Below are positions 48,139-57,496 of a DNA stretch of 64,000 bases, one piece after another. Within the stretch, counting starts at the first letter, position 1. Each line of letters opens with the position of its first letter. The translations under genes were made by a program, and so were the position numbers. This DNA is from Moorella humiferrea (lineage in GTDB: Bacteria > Bacillota > DSM-521 > Neomoorellales > Neomoorellaceae), in contig NZ_CP136419.1 of NCBI RefSeq assembly GCF_039233145.1, positions 2,578,001 to 2,642,000 on the forward strand, given 5' to 3'. The notes below the pieces were generated by a model that made no database searches, had not been told where the DNA came from, and saw nothing but the letters and a program-made list of their open reading frames with translations.

Positions 48139-48522
48139 TTACTTGATTTCCACAGTGGCGCCGGCTTCTTCCAGCTTGGCCTTGATGCTTTCGGCTTCTT
48201 CCTTGCTGACCTTTTCCTTAACCGGTTTAGGAGCGTTATCCACAAGGTCCTTCGCCTCTTTGAGGCCCAGGGCGGTGATTTCGCGCACCACTTTAATAAC
48301 GTTAATCTTCTTGTCACCGGCTGATTTGAGGATGACATCGAATTCTGTTTGCTCTTCAGCCTGGGCTTCGGCCGGAGCGGCTGCAGCACCGGGAGCAACG
48401 GCCATGGCCACCGGCGCGGCGGCGCTGACACCAAATTCTTCTTCCAGGGCTTTAACAAGGTCTGCCAGTTCCAGAACCGTTAAACCTTTAACGGCTTCGA
48501 TAATTTCCTGCACCTTGCTCAT
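48139..48522 (-). CDS. rplL: Ribosomal protein L7/L12
   Basis: Stalk protein that recruits translation GTPases, 127 residues. The N-terminal dimer helix ([20 protein letters not shown]), an Ala-rich hinge, and the C-terminal domain ([20 protein letters not shown]). 38 nt after rplJ. Confidence 0.98.
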   Translation of the reverse strand: MSKVQEIIEAVKGLTVLELADLVKALEEEFGVSAAAPVAMAVAPGAAAAPAEAQAEEQTEFDVILKSAGDKKINVIKVVREITALGLKEAKDLVDNAPKPVKEKVSKEEAESIKAKLEEAGATVEIK

Positions 48523-48560
48523 TCTTATAGGTCACTCCTTTTAGAATATATTAGTGTGTA

Positions 48561-49091
48561 TTAAGCTGCTTCTTCCTTCTTTTTGCGAACGGCTTCCAGT
48601 ACGTAAACCAAATTGCGGATGTTGCCGGCCAAGACGTTGACCAGACCGGCCAGGGGCGCCTGAAAGCCGCCGACAACCTTGGCCAACAGTTCTTCCCGCG
48701 AGGGCAGATCGGCAAGGGCCTTGATTTCGTCCTGCCCGATCACACGACCCTGCAATACTCCCGCTTTTATCTGGAAAGTTTTGCTGTTACGCATAACTTC
48801 CATCAAAATTTTGGCAGGTGCGGCAGGGTCGTTTAAGCTGAAGGCGGCGGCCGTGGGGCCTTCTAGAAAGGCGTCGAGGCCTTCCAACCCTAACTCCTGG
48901 GCCGCCCGGCGGGTGAGGGTATTTTTCACAACTTTAAATTCTACCCCTGCTTCCCGCAATTTACGGCGCAGCTGGGTCATTTCTTGAACGTTCATGCCCC
49001 GGTAATCGGCCAGGATGGTAACAATGGAACTGCCCAGTTTTTCTTTAAGCTCGGCGACCGCCGCGGCCTTGGCTTCCCGCTGTTTATTCAT
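48561..49091 (-). CDS. rplJ: Ribosomal protein L10
   Basis: Base of the L12 stalk, 176 residues: [40 protein letters not shown] and the C-terminal L12-binding helix ([18 protein letters not shown]). Its mRNA leader binds the L10-L12 complex in other bacteria. Confidence 0.98.
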   Translation of the reverse strand: MNKQREAKAAAVAELKEKLGSSIVTILADYRGMNVQEMTQLRRKLREAGVEFKVVKNTLTRRAAQELGLEGLDAFLEGPTAAAFSLNDPAAPAKILMEVMRNSKTFQIKAGVLQGRVIGQDEIKALADLPSREELLAKVVGGFQAPLAGLVNVLAGNIRNLVYVLEAVRKKKEEAA

Positions 49092-49107
49092 TTCTTCACC
49101 TCCATGC

Positions 49108-49258
49108 CCAAAATAAAAAGCCCTCCGCAGACACGCGAGGGCTACGGCTGTAAAAAATTACAGCCAAACGTTCACGCTACCTCGGCAGGTAAATATTTAA
49201 GCCTTTCCCCAAGGCACCTGCTGTCTACGGTAAAGGTCTTGCTATTAAATTTTTAAGA
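49108..49258 (-). promoter_or_regulatory. Ribosomal protein L10 leader with terminator
   Basis: The 170-nt rplA-rplJ gap matches the L10 leader. On minus one reads GTAGACAGCAGGTGCC, later TTACCTGCCGAGGTAGCGTG, which pair (GCAGGT with ACCTGC) as in the known leader; then a TGGCTGTAA hairpin; then a terminator AGCCCTC - loop - GAGGGCTTTTT (49143-49114). Excess L10-L12 would favour the terminator (established for this RNA class in Firmicutes). Confidence 0.9.
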
Positions 49259-49261
49259 CTG

Positions 49262-49957
49262 TTATCTTACGGCCTTAACGGTGTTAATTTTAATACCCGG
49301 ACCCATAGTTGTCGCCACGCTGATGCTTTTTAAATACTGACCCTTGGCGGCCGCCGGTTTGGCCCTCACCAGGGCCTCGATTAGGGCCTGGAAATTTTCC
49401 CTCAATTTTTCTTCGGGGAAGCTGGCTTTGCCTATGGGCGCATGGACGATGGCCGTTTTATCTACCCGGAATTCTATTTTACCGGCCTTTACTTCCTTGA
49501 CGGCTCTGGCAATGTCCATGGTTACCGTACCTGTTTTGGGATTGGGCATTAGACCCCTCGGACCCAAAATGCGGCCCAATTTACCGACAACGCCCATCAT
49601 ATCCGGAGTGGCAATGGCAACGTCAAAATCCAGCCATCCATTTTGGATCTTTTCCACCAGTTCTTCGGCGCCCACGTAATCGGCCCCGGCTTCCTCGGCC
49701 TCTTTAGCCTTTTCCCCCTTGGCAAACACCAGAACCCGACGGGTTTTCCCCGTGCCGTGGGGTAGAACCACCGTTCCCCGCACCTGCTGGTCGGCATGGC
49801 GGGGATCCACACCCAAACGGACAGCCACTTCAACGGTTTCGTCAAATTTCGCGCTTGCCGTTTTCTTGGCCAGGGCTATTGCTTCTGCCGGTTCATAAAG
49901 CTGTTGCCTGTCTACCAGTTTGCTAATCTCGCGGTACCTTTTACCGTGTTTAGGCAT
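49262..49957 (-). CDS. rplA: Ribosomal protein L1
   Basis: L1-stalk protein, 231 residues; controls the L11 operon in other bacteria. [40 protein letters not shown] and [20 protein letters not shown]. 53 nt after rplK. Confidence 0.98.
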   Translation of the reverse strand: MPKHGKRYREISKLVDRQQLYEPAEAIALAKKTASAKFDETVEVAVRLGVDPRHADQQVRGTVVLPHGTGKTRRVLVFAKGEKAKEAEEAGADYVGAEELVEKIQNGWLDFDVAIATPDMMGVVGKLGRILGPRGLMPNPKTGTVTMDIARAVKEVKAGKIEFRVDKTAIVHAPIGKASFPEEKLRENFQALIEALVRAKPAAAKGQYLKSISVATTMGPGIKINTVKAVR

Positions 49958-50010
49958 GTAGTTTTTCCTCCTTGTGGTACAAGCGGATTTACTCCTCCCA
50001 CACCATCTTT

Positions 50011-50445
50011 TTAAGCCTCGACCTCTACGCCCATGCTGCGTGCCGTGCCCTCGATCATACGCATGGCCGCTTCAATGCTGTTGGCATTAAGGTCTTTCAT
50101 CTTCAACTCGGCAATCTCCCGTACCTTGTCCCGGGAGATTTTCCCGACCTTTTTGCGGTTGGGCTCTCCGGAGGCCGTCTCTATACCCAGGGCCTTTTTG
50201 ATCAAAACGGCTGCGGGAGGCGTCTTGGTAATAAACGTAAAGGAGCGATCTTCATAAACCGTGATCTCCACCGGGATAATAAGGCCGGCCTGGTTGGCCG
50301 TCCTATCGTTAAACTCCTTTACGAAGGCCATTATATTTACACCGTGCTGACCCAACGCCGGGCCAACTGGAGGCGCCGGTGTGGCTTTGCCCGCCGGTAC
50401 CTGCAGTTTAACGACGGCCACAACCTTTTTGGCTTTTGGTGGCAA
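50011..50445 (-). CDS. rplK: Ribosomal protein L11
   Basis: GTPase-centre protein, 144 residues. [20 protein letters not shown] and [20 protein letters not shown], then the RNA-binding C-domain ending [13 protein letters not shown]. The start is TTG after AAAGGAGGT. Confidence 0.98.
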   Translation of the reverse strand: MPPKAKKVVAVVKLQVPAGKATPAPPVGPALGQHGVNIMAFVKEFNDRTANQAGLIIPVEITVYEDRSFTFITKTPPAAVLIKKALGIETASGEPNRKKVGKISRDKVREIAELKMKDLNANSIEAAMRMIEGTARSMGVEVEA

Positions 50446-50460
50446 CTCTCAACACCTCCT

Positions 50461-50988
50461 TTAGTCGATTTTTTCGATCTGGTTTATATCCAGCTCCACG
50501 GGTGTTTCCCGTCCGAACATGGAAACCATGACTTTAATCTTGCCCTTTTCCGGCTCGATTTCTTCAATGGTGCCGATAAAATTTTCAAAGGGGCCGCTGG
50601 TTACGCGCACATTCTCGCCCACAGCCACATCGATCCGCGGACGCGGCTCTTCGACGCCCATCTGCCGCAGGATTTGCTGCGCCTCTTCTTCCCGCAGGGG
50701 TATGGGTTTATTGCCCGTACCCACGAAACCGGTTACCCCCGGGGTGTTGCGTACAACATACCACGAAGCGTCGGTCAAAATCATTTCGACCAGAACGTAG
50801 CCCGGATAAATTTTGCGCTTTACTATCTTGCGTTTACCGTCTTTTACCTGGATTTCGTCTTCCATGGGTACGACTACTCTAAAGATCTTGTCCCCCATGT
50901 TCATCGACTCGACGCGCTTTTCCAGGTTGGCTTTGACCTTGTTTTCGTAGCCAGAATAGGTATGAATGACAAACCAGGCCTTTTCCAT
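50461..50988 (-). CDS. nusG: Transcription elongation/antitermination factor NusG
   Basis: 175 residues. The NGN domain starts [40 protein letters not shown] lies at the end of the first domain, and the KOW domain is [20 protein letters not shown]. Binds RNA polymerase; links it to S10. 8 nt after secE, in the universal secE-nusG-rplK order. Confidence 0.98.
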   Translation of the reverse strand: MEKAWFVIHTYSGYENKVKANLEKRVESMNMGDKIFRVVVPMEDEIQVKDGKRKIVKRKIYPGYVLVEMILTDASWYVVRNTPGVTGFVGTGNKPIPLREEEAQQILRQMGVEEPRPRIDVAVGENVRVTSGPFENFIGTIEEIEPEKGKIKVMVSMFGRETPVELDINQIEKID

Positions 50989-50996
50989 ATTGACCT

Positions 50997-51230
50997 CTAC
51001 CGCAAAATCAATTTACCCAATAAGAAACTGAATACGGAATCTACGATCCAGATCAACGCCGCCATCATAAGCACGGATACAACGACGACCGACGTATAGA
51101 TAACCAGCTCCCTGCGGGACGGCCAGTGAACCTTCTTTAACTCCGTCCATGAACCCCGAAAAAATTTACCGGCCTGCTCTTTTAAACTCGTTTTATTGTT
51201 TACAGTTCTGGCCACGGTTTTGGTTGCCAT
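50997..51230 (-). CDS. secE: Protein translocase subunit SecE
   Basis: A 77-residue single-spanning partner of SecY. An amphipathic helix (AGKFFRGSWTELKKVHWPSR) leads to the C-terminal membrane segment (YTSVVVVSVLMMAALIWIVD). ATG start; 14 nt after rpmG. Confidence 0.97.
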   Translation of the reverse strand: MATKTVARTVNNKTSLKEQAGKFFRGSWTELKKVHWPSRRELVIYTSVVVVSVLMMAALIWIVDSVFSFLLGKLILR

Positions 51231-51244
51231 TTTAAAAACCCGCC

Positions 51245-51394
51245 CTATTTGGTTTCTTTATGCACGGTGTGCCTGCCACAGCTCGGACAGTATTTTTTCA
51301 GTTCCAGGCGATCGGGATCGTTCTTTTTGTTCTTGGTGGTAGTGTAATTGCGCTGCTTACATTCGGTGCATGCCAGGGTTATACCAACCCGCAC
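51245..51394 (-). CDS. rpmG: Ribosomal protein L33, zinc form
   Basis: A 49-residue 50S protein: [20 protein letters not shown], then [18 protein letters not shown], with two CxxC pairs (Cys9, Cys12, Cys36, Cys39). The start is GTG after GGAGGTGGCGGGCA. First gene of the secE-nusG group. Confidence 0.96.
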   Translation of the reverse strand: MRVGITLACTECKQRNYTTTKNKKNDPDRLELKKYCPSCGRHTVHKETK

Positions 51395-51413
51395 TGCCCG
51401 CCACCTCCATTAT

Positions 51414-51469
51414 GATGAAGTGGGGAGGTGGAAAACCGCCGTTATGCAGTATCCCCTTCCCACTTCGTC
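51414..51469 (-). other. Long hairpin in the rpmG-secE-nusG leader
   Basis: Arms 51414-51428 and 51455-51469 pair over 15 positions (including G-U pairs) around a 26-nt loop that contains a smaller GGTGG/CCGCC hairpin. On minus it precedes the L33 ribosome site by about 10 nt and has no T run. A TTGACA box at 51569-51564 with a weak CAAACT 17 bp further may be the promoter. Likely a translation or stability element. Confidence 0.55.
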
Positions 51470-51574
51470 TTTTCCCTTTTAATTTTTAAGTAAAATTAAT
51501 ACGCACCGCCGGAATATCCGTGCGGTTGAACACTCTATTTAGTTTGCCATAAACCTAAAGTCCTGTCAATATTT

Positions 51575-52777
<1,203 letters not shown>

Positions 52778-52900
52778 TCTCCTTTTGCCTCCTCCTTACA
52801 TGGCTTTCCTCTGCAATTTCCTGCGCCGCGCTTTTCACGTAGCCGGGCGTGGCATTCCAAAAGATATTTCTACATTTATCGGTCTTTTCCTGCTTGTACC

Positions 52901-52930
52901 TTGTATATTATTGCCCCTATGCTGTAAAAT
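52901..52930 (+). promoter_or_regulatory. Possible promoter of the plus-strand transporter-Nudix pair
   Basis: TTGTAT (52901-52906) and TAAAAT (52925-52930), spacer 18 bp, about 57 nt before the start codon. The 209-nt divergent region must also hold the tuf copy 2 promoter on the other strand. Confidence 0.4.
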
Positions 52931-52986
52931 AATTCCGCCGACGGTTCACTTTGACAATGAAATTATTACGGTGAGGAGGAGGAGAT

Positions 52987-53340
52987 GTGCCGCCCCTGTT
53001 TCTAATTCTCTTATCTGTAATTCTTGGATCCGGAGCCCAGATAGCTTTTAAAATAGGGGTTCTCCATGCTGCGCCGCTAAAATTTGATATACCCGGCGTC
53101 ATCGCTCTCTTGGGCAGCCCTTATATCATCGGCGGTCTGATGGCCTTTGCCGCCAGCTTCCTCCTGTGGCTTAAAATCCTGGCGACGGTTCCCTTAAGTT
53201 ACGCTTATCCTATGGTGAGCCTGGGGTACGTCTTCATTTTCCTGTATTCCTGGCGTTACCTGGGGGAAAATCTGCCTGCCCTGCGCGTTGCCGGTCTGGT
53301 TTTAATCGTCACGGGCATCTTTTTTATCGCCCGCAGTTAA
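52987..53340 (+). CDS. Small 4-TM transporter of the SMR/EamA type
   Basis: A 117-residue membrane protein with four predicted helices (about residues 3-20, 34-54, 62-84, 93-115). The stretch ATVPLSYAYPMVSLGYVF and the following RYLGENLPALRVAGLVLI match the drug/metabolite superfamily, close to ArnE/ArnF-like and small multidrug resistance proteins, which work as dimers. Substrate unknown. The start is GTG with GAGGAGGAGAT upstream. One of only two plus-strand genes here, 24 nt before the Nudix gene. Confidence 0.78.
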   Translation: MPPLFLILLSVILGSGAQIAFKIGVLHAAPLKFDIPGVIALLGSPYIIGGLMAFAASFLLWLKILATVPLSYAYPMVSLGYVFIFLYSWRYLGENLPALRVAGLVLIVTGIFFIARS

Positions 53341-53364
53341 GGATTTTAAAGAGGTGACTTCGTT

Positions 53365-54015
53365 TTGCCTGATTTTAATCTCGATTTTAAAAACATTAAA
53401 GCCCGCATTCGGGAACACAAAAGCGGGCTTCTGGATGCCCATCGATACAATCATGCCGCCGTTTTTTTGCCCTTGCTGGATATAACAGGCGGCTCTCTGT
53501 CGCTCCTTTTTGAAGTGCGTTCCCATCGCCTGACAATCCAACCCGGCGAAGTTTGTTTCCCCGGAGGACACATTAAAAGGGACGAGAAGAGCCCGCAGGA
53601 AGCAGCCGTCAGGGAGACCTGCGAAGAACTGGGACTAACTCCAGATGCACTGGAAATCTGGGGCGGCCTCGATATGCTGGTTACCCCTTCCCAGTTGGTC
53701 ATCCATCCTTTTGTCGGTCTGCTATACGGCATTGAAAACATTAAACCAAATCCCCAGGAAGTAGAGGAAGTCTTTACTGTTCCCCTGGAACGCCTCTTGA
53801 CCCTCAACCCCCTTTATCACAAAGTAAAAATCAAGATAGAGCCGCCGGAAGATTTCCCCTTTGATAAAATTCCCCGCGGACGCAACTACCCCTGGCGGCA
53901 GGCAACCTGGCCGGAACTTTTCTATGAATTTGAAGGCCGGATAATTTGGGGGATGACGGCAAGGTTGCTGCATCATTTTCTGGAAATTGTCAGGGAAGCA
54001 ATGACCGGCAGGTAA
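53365..54015 (+). CDS. Nudix hydrolase, CoA pyrophosphatase-like (YeaB/NudL group)
   Basis: A 216-residue hydrolase of nucleoside diphosphate derivatives. The Nudix box is complete: GHIKRDEKSPQEAAVRETCE followed by ELGL. The preceding RLTIQPGEVCFPGGH resembles the LSxHxGQxxFPGG motif of CoA diphosphatases. The start is TTG after GAGGTGACTTCGTT. It ends 24 nt before a strong bidirectional terminator. Substrate assignment is tentative. Confidence 0.82.
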   Translation: MPDFNLDFKNIKARIREHKSGLLDAHRYNHAAVFLPLLDITGGSLSLLFEVRSHRLTIQPGEVCFPGGHIKRDEKSPQEAAVRETCEELGLTPDALEIWGGLDMLVTPSQLVIHPFVGLLYGIENIKPNPQEVEEVFTVPLERLLTLNPLYHKVKIKIEPPEDFPFDKIPRGRNYPWRQATWPELFYEFEGRIIWGMTARLLHHFLEIVREAMTGR

Positions 54016-54038
54016 TGTCCATGCCGTACGCACTATTA

Positions 54039-54059
54039 AAGGGCGCCGCCGGCGCCCTT
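54039..54059. terminator. Bidirectional terminator between the Nudix gene and the micropeptide cluster
   Basis: A perfect 9-bp stem AAGGGCGCC with a 3-nt loop (GCC). It is flanked by A-rich sequence on the left and a short T-containing stretch on the right, so it can serve both converging transcripts; the minus side gives the better T run. Confidence 0.75.
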
Positions 54060-54071
54060 CAGTTTATACCG

Positions 54072-54158
54072 TTAGTTGCCGAAGAAAAGGAGGATAAGGA
54101 TCAGGAACAGGATTAAGGCCCAACCACTGTTGAATCCCGGGCCGAAGAAGCCGCCCAT
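54072..54158 (-). CDS. Hydrophobic micropeptide 1 (28 residues, YjcZ/SscA-like)
   Basis: ATG preceded by AAAGGAGGCATTACC. The peptide is a short polar head (MGGFFGPGFNSG) and a hydrophobic helix WALILFLILILLFFGN. It resembles the small YjcZ/SscA-type membrane peptides linked to spores in bacilli (family resemblance, not proven). Last of four consecutive tiny genes. Confidence 0.75.
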   Translation of the reverse strand: MGGFFGPGFNSGWALILFLILILLFFGN

Positions 54159-54205
54159 GGTAATGCCTCCTTTCCCTTAAAGTTTAAAGGAAGCTAACGA
54201 CGGGT

Positions 54206-54289
54206 TTAGTTGCCGAAGAAGAGCAGGATAAGGATCAAAAACAGGATTAAAGCCCAACCATTATTGAATCCCGGCCCGAAGCCGCCCAT
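54206..54289 (-). CDS. Hydrophobic micropeptide 2 (27 residues)
   Basis: MGGFGPGFNNG followed by exactly the same tail as micropeptide 1 (WALILFLILILLFFGN). Its own ribosome site GGAGGGATATAAAA precedes the ATG. The DNA of the shared part differs at several third positions, so the peptide sequence is what has been kept after duplication. Confidence 0.78.
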   Translation of the reverse strand: MGGFGPGFNNGWALILFLILILLFFGN

Positions 54290-54322
54290 TTTTATATCCC
54301 TCCTTTGGCGAAAGCGCTAAAA

Positions 54323-54400
54323 TTAATTACCAAAGAACAGTAGGATGAGTATCAAGAAAAGGATAAAAGCCCAGTTGTTGTTAAAAATACCGTCTGCCAT
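54323..54400 (-). CDS. Hydrophobic micropeptide 3 (25 residues)
   Basis: MADGIFNNN then WAFILFLILILLFFGN, one residue different from the tail of peptides 1 and 2. The ATG follows GGGAGGATAAAAA. A single membrane helix with an outward or inward NN/GN polar end. Confidence 0.78.
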   Translation of the reverse strand: MADGIFNNNWAFILFLILILLFFGN

Positions 54401-54490
54401 TTTTTATCCTCCCTTCTCCAGTTAATCCAGGTTTTACTTTAATCTATTCCCCAGTTAGCTTAAGGGTTACATTTTTAGGGGCACCATTGA

Positions 54491-54598
54491 TTAAAAAAAG
54501 ACAAAGAGGGCTATCAGGAGAAAGATAAAAAGAAAGATAAGACCGCCATCGGCCAGGATATTCCTACCCGAGACCTCCGGGCCTTGTACTTCCGCCAT
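54491..54598 (-). CDS. Hydrophobic micropeptide 4 (35 residues)
   Basis: The first gene of the row by transcription. MAEVQGPEVSGRNILADG is polar, followed by GLIFLFIFLLIALFVFF. The ATG follows GAGGGGGTGACATC. It lacks the conserved tail of the other three and may be a distant relative or a separate membrane peptide. Upstream, CATAGAATA (near 54680) resembles a sigma-K -10 box, which is only suggestive. Confidence 0.65.
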   Translation of the reverse strand: MAEVQGPEVSGRNILADGGLIFLFIFLLIALFVFF

Positions 54599-54710
54599 GA
54601 TGTCACCCCCTCAAGAAAACCTACCCGTTCCGCCTGCCATTTTAATGATGGTCACGACATATGGAATCTCCTTTGTATTCTATGTTCGCAAAGATTATAG
54701 AGTTACCCAT

Positions 54711-54735
54711 AAAAAAAGCCCCCAATATAGGGGGC
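54711..54735 (-). terminator. Terminator of the YchF-like gene
   Basis: On minus GCCCCC, loop TATATT, GGGGGC, then TTTTTTT; 11 nt past the stop codon. Confidence 0.93.
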
Positions 54736-54746
54736 AAAATTTTCCA

Positions 54747-55820
54747 CTACACGTTAAAGCGAAAGTTTATAATGTCGCCATCCTGGACGATGTAATCCTT
54801 GCCTTCCAGGCGAACAAGGCCTTTTTCCCTGGCTTTATTCATATCCCCTGCATCTTTAAGGTCGTCAAAACCGACTACTTCGGCCCGGATGAAGCCCCGC
54901 TCAATATCGCTGTGGATCTTACCAGCGGCTGCCCGAGCATTGGTCCCCTCCCTGATGGTCCAGGCACGTACTTCATCTTCCCCGGCCGTCAGAAAGGATA
55001 TCAGGCCCAAGCGACGGTAAATGGCTCGGGCCAGACGTTCTATACCAGGCTCGGCGATGCCCATTTCTCGCAGAAATTCCTGCCTGTCCGCCGGTTCCAG
55101 GCGGGCTATCTCCCCTTCCAGTGCGGCGCACAGGGTTAAAACGGGTATCCCTCGGACGCCGGCATATTCTTCTACTTCTTTCCGGCCTTGATAATCACCC
55201 GCCTTTAATTGCTCTTCGTCTATATTGGCCACTATCAGCATGGGTTTGGTCGTTAAAAATCCCATATGGCGCAGGGCCTGCCATTCGTCGGGCGTCAGGC
55301 CGGCCTCTAATAAGGGTTTTTCGGTCTCCAGGGCTTCCTGACATTTCCTTAAAGCGTTCTGTTCGGCCAGCAGTTCCCCTTTGACCTTTTTACCGGCGGC
55401 AATCCGTTCCAGCCTGGTTTCCACCAGCTGCAAATCGGCCAGAAGAAGCTCGGCATTTATCATCTCCAGGTCGCGCGCCGGATTGAGACTACCTTCCACG
55501 TGAAGCACATCATCCCGCCGGAAGGCCCTGACTACGTGGATTAAAGCGTCTACCTCACGCACGGCGGCAAGGAAGGCCGCCCCGCTTCCCCGCGTCAATC
55601 CGGGAACGTCGATGACTTCCAGGGAAGCCGGGGTTATTTTGCGCGGATGGTACAGGACCGCCAAAAAATCAAGGCGGGGATCGGGGATGGGGGCCGTCCT
55701 GACATTGGTTTTCGTACGACCGGCAAAGGTGGAGGTTTCCGCCTCGCCCTGGGTCAAGAGATTAAACAAGGTAGTTTTCCCAACAAGGGGTAGACCGATT
55801 ATACCGCATCTTAAGGCCAA
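54747..55820 (-). CDS. Divergent YchF-like (DUF933/TGS) P-loop NTPase
   Basis: 357 residues. The N-terminal G domain has P-loop GLPLVGKTTLF (usual YchF: GLPNVGKST), G3-like DVPGLTRGSG and an altered G4 (ANIDEE) in place of NxxE; a coiled helical part (about 130-200) and the C-terminal TGS/DUF933 domain (GFIRAEVVGFDDL, then YIVQDGDIINFRFNV) are clear. Canonical YchF is an ATPase binding ribosomes; the missing NFPFCTIEPN-type segment after the P-loop indicates a separate subgroup with unknown function. TTG start after GAGGTGA. Confidence 0.85.
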   Translation of the reverse strand: MALRCGIIGLPLVGKTTLFNLLTQGEAETSTFAGRTKTNVRTAPIPDPRLDFLAVLYHPRKITPASLEVIDVPGLTRGSGAAFLAAVREVDALIHVVRAFRRDDVLHVEGSLNPARDLEMINAELLLADLQLVETRLERIAAGKKVKGELLAEQNALRKCQEALETEKPLLEAGLTPDEWQALRHMGFLTTKPMLIVANIDEEQLKAGDYQGRKEVEEYAGVRGIPVLTLCAALEGEIARLEPADRQEFLREMGIAEPGIERLARAIYRRLGLISFLTAGEDEVRAWTIREGTNARAAAGKIHSDIERGFIRAEVVGFDDLKDAGDMNKAREKGLVRLEGKDYIVQDGDIINFRFNV

Positions 55821-55837
55821 ATCTTTTCACCTCAACA

Positions 55838-55864
55838 ATAAAAAAAGGAGCGTCATGCTCCTTT
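55838..55864 (-). terminator. Terminator of the tRNA operon
   Basis: On minus AAAGGAGC, loop ATGAC, GCTCCTTT with further T residues; 12 nt after the tRNA-Thr CCA end. Confidence 0.92.
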
Positions 55865-55876
55865 CTTAAAAATTTC

Positions 55877-55952
55877 TGGAGCCCATAACCGGGATTGAAC
55901 CGGTGACCTCCGCCTTACCAAGGCGACGCTCTACCAACTGAGCTATATGGGC
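55877..55952 (-). tRNA. tRNA-Thr (GGT)
   Basis: 76 nt with encoded CCA. Acceptor GCCCATA/TATGGGC; anticodon loop TTGGTAA gives GGT (reads ACC/ACU); T loop TTCAATC. Third gene of the operon. Confidence 0.97.
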
Positions 55953-55953
55953 A

Positions 55954-56029
<76 letters not shown>

Positions 56030-56045
56030 AAGTATTTTATGTGGA

Positions 56046-56131
56046 TGGTGGAGGGGGCTGGATTCGAACCAGCGAAGGCTGCGCCAGCAGATTTACAGTC
56101 TGCCCCCTTTGGCCAACTCGGGAACCCCTCC
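56046..56131 (-). tRNA. tRNA-Tyr (GTA)
   Basis: 86 nt with a long variable arm and encoded CCA. Acceptor GGAGGGG/CCCCTCC; anticodon loop CTGTAAA gives GTA. First gene of the operon. Confidence 0.97.
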
Positions 56132-56159
56132 ACATTTCCTTTTTTCAGACGCAACATTA

Positions 56160-56188
56160 ATTATAACATCACACCTCAATGGCGTCAA
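56160..56188 (-). promoter_or_regulatory. Promoter of the tRNA-Tyr-fMet-Thr operon
   Basis: TTGACG (56188-56183) and TATAAT (56165-56160), spacer 17 bp; next to the end of sigH, about 29 nt before the tRNA-Tyr gene. Confidence 0.9.
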
Positions 56189-56206
56189 GGAAATTTACTA
56201 TGGTAT

Positions 56207-56857
56207 TTACTGGCTGTGGGCCCGGCGTTCCAGATAACGTTCCAGCTTGCGCTTTACGCGCTGCAAAGCATTGTCGATGGATTTTACGTGACGTTTCAAA
56301 TCAACGGCAATTTCCTGGTAGGATTTTCCCTCGAGATAGGACATTAATACCTTCCATTCCAGGGAGCTCAGTATTTCGCCCATTTTTTCTTCGATGTCAA
56401 CGAATTCTTCCTGGCTGATAATTAACTCTTCCGGGTCGGTAATTTTCGAGCCCGAAATAATGTCCAGCAGGGTGCGGTCCGAATCTTCGTCATAGATAGG
56501 TTTGTTAAGGGATACATAGGAGTTCAGGGGGATGTGCTTCTGTCTCGTAGCCGTCTTGATGGCGGTAATAATCTGGCGTGTAATACACAGTTCGGCGAAC
56601 GCCCGGAAGGAAGACAGTTTGTCGCCGCGAAAATCGCGAATGGCTTTGTAAAGGCCGATCATGCCCTCCTGTACAATATCTTCGCGATCGGCACCGACGA
56701 GGAAATAGGAACGCGCCTTTGCCCGGACAAAATTGCGGTATTTGTTTATTAAATATTCCTGGGCTACTTCATCACCTTCCTGGGCCAGGTAAACAATATC
56801 TTCATCCCCTAGAACTTCATACGGTTGCCACGGTTCCTGCTGCACATTGACACTCAT
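56207..56857 (-). CDS. sigH: RNA polymerase sigma-H factor
   Basis: Sigma factor for transition state and early sporulation genes in Firmicutes, 216 residues. Region 2: EYLINKYRNFVRAKARSYFL and DIVQEGMIGLYKAIRDFRGD; region 4: LEGKSYQEIAVDLKRHVKSI. Presence suggests a sporulating relative. ATG start. Own promoter at 56934-56962. Confidence 0.96.
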   Translation of the reverse strand: MSVNVQQEPWQPYEVLGDEDIVYLAQEGDEVAQEYLINKYRNFVRAKARSYFLVGADREDIVQEGMIGLYKAIRDFRGDKLSSFRAFAELCITRQIITAIKTATRQKHIPLNSYVSLNKPIYDEDSDRTLLDIISGSKITDPEELIISQEEFVDIEEKMGEILSSLEWKVLMSYLEGKSYQEIAVDLKRHVKSIDNALQRVKRKLERYLERRAHSQ

Positions 56858-56933
56858 GCCAACGCCTCCAGCCTGGATTTCCCTTAAACAATATTAAGAT
56901 AAAGGAGGCTTATCTTGTCCAATAACATCAATA

Positions 56934-56962
56934 ATTATACAAGAAAGGTCTCCCGACCGCAA
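56934..56962 (-). promoter_or_regulatory. Promoter of sigH
   Basis: TTGCGG (56962-56957) and TATAAT (56939-56934), spacer 17 bp, in the 118-nt gap between rae1 and sigH. Confidence 0.7.
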
Positions 56963-56975
56963 GAGCTACCTGGAC

Positions 56976-57482
56976 TTAACTGCGGCGCCATTTTTCCAAT
57001 ATCTCCCTTGTTTCCCCGCCGAGAAAGTCGTCGAGGAGGTTTTTGCCCGTATCCCTTTGCCCTTTCTCGTCAATTTCCCGGCGGGCTTTTTCAATGTAAT
57101 CCTTTAACTCGGCTACCGGTAGACGAAGGGCGCCGCCCCCTAAAATCATGCGTTGTTCGGCCGCGTCGGACGTAGCTACGTAAACCTGTCCCTGTTCTCC
57201 AAGGTTTTTTACGAGCCTTTCTATAACGGCGTCGGCCGTTTCTCCCTCCTGGCTGTAAATGACTTCCACTCCGCCTATTTTTTCCTTCCTTTCCATCCCG
57301 CCGGGGACATGAAGGGCGTCGAATACAAGGATCACCTTTCCTCCCCAGTAGGCCTGGTAATTAATCAACTCCGCTATTAGTTTATCGCGGGCGTGAGCAA
57401 AACTTGACTTTTCTTTTAAAGCGATTAGTTCCGGCCAATTAAATAACAAATTGTAGCCGTCGATTATAAGAACCTCCGACAC
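56976..57482 (-). CDS. rae1: NYN/PIN-domain ribosome-associated endonuclease (YacP/Rae1)
   Basis: 168 residues. The NYN domain starts VLIIDGYNLLFNWPEL; further acidic residues are in VILVFDALHVPG and GETADAVIERLV. The Bacillus homologue cleaves mRNAs within the ribosomal A site. Here it is located between rlmB and sigH, the conserved yacO-yacP-sigH order. GTG start. Confidence 0.93.
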   Translation of the reverse strand: MSEVLIIDGYNLLFNWPELIALKEKSSFAHARDKLIAELINYQAYWGGKVILVFDALHVPGGMERKEKIGGVEVIYSQEGETADAVIERLVKNLGEQGQVYVATSDAAEQRMILGGGALRLPVAELKDYIEKARREIDEKGQRDTGKNLLDDFLGGETREILEKWRRS

Positions 57483-57496
57483 GACTTCACCTCGCT

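Noticed and set aside
51500-51530. Hairpin after tuf copy 2 as terminator
   Set aside because: The GCAC/GTGC arms pair with a bulge and are not followed by a real T run; it may fold but I cannot call it a terminator.
54060-54420. Repeated segments that could suggest a CRISPR or other repeat array
   Set aside because: The similar units are three coding copies with start, stop and ribosome sites, of unequal spacing and with silent differences; not direct repeats with spacers.
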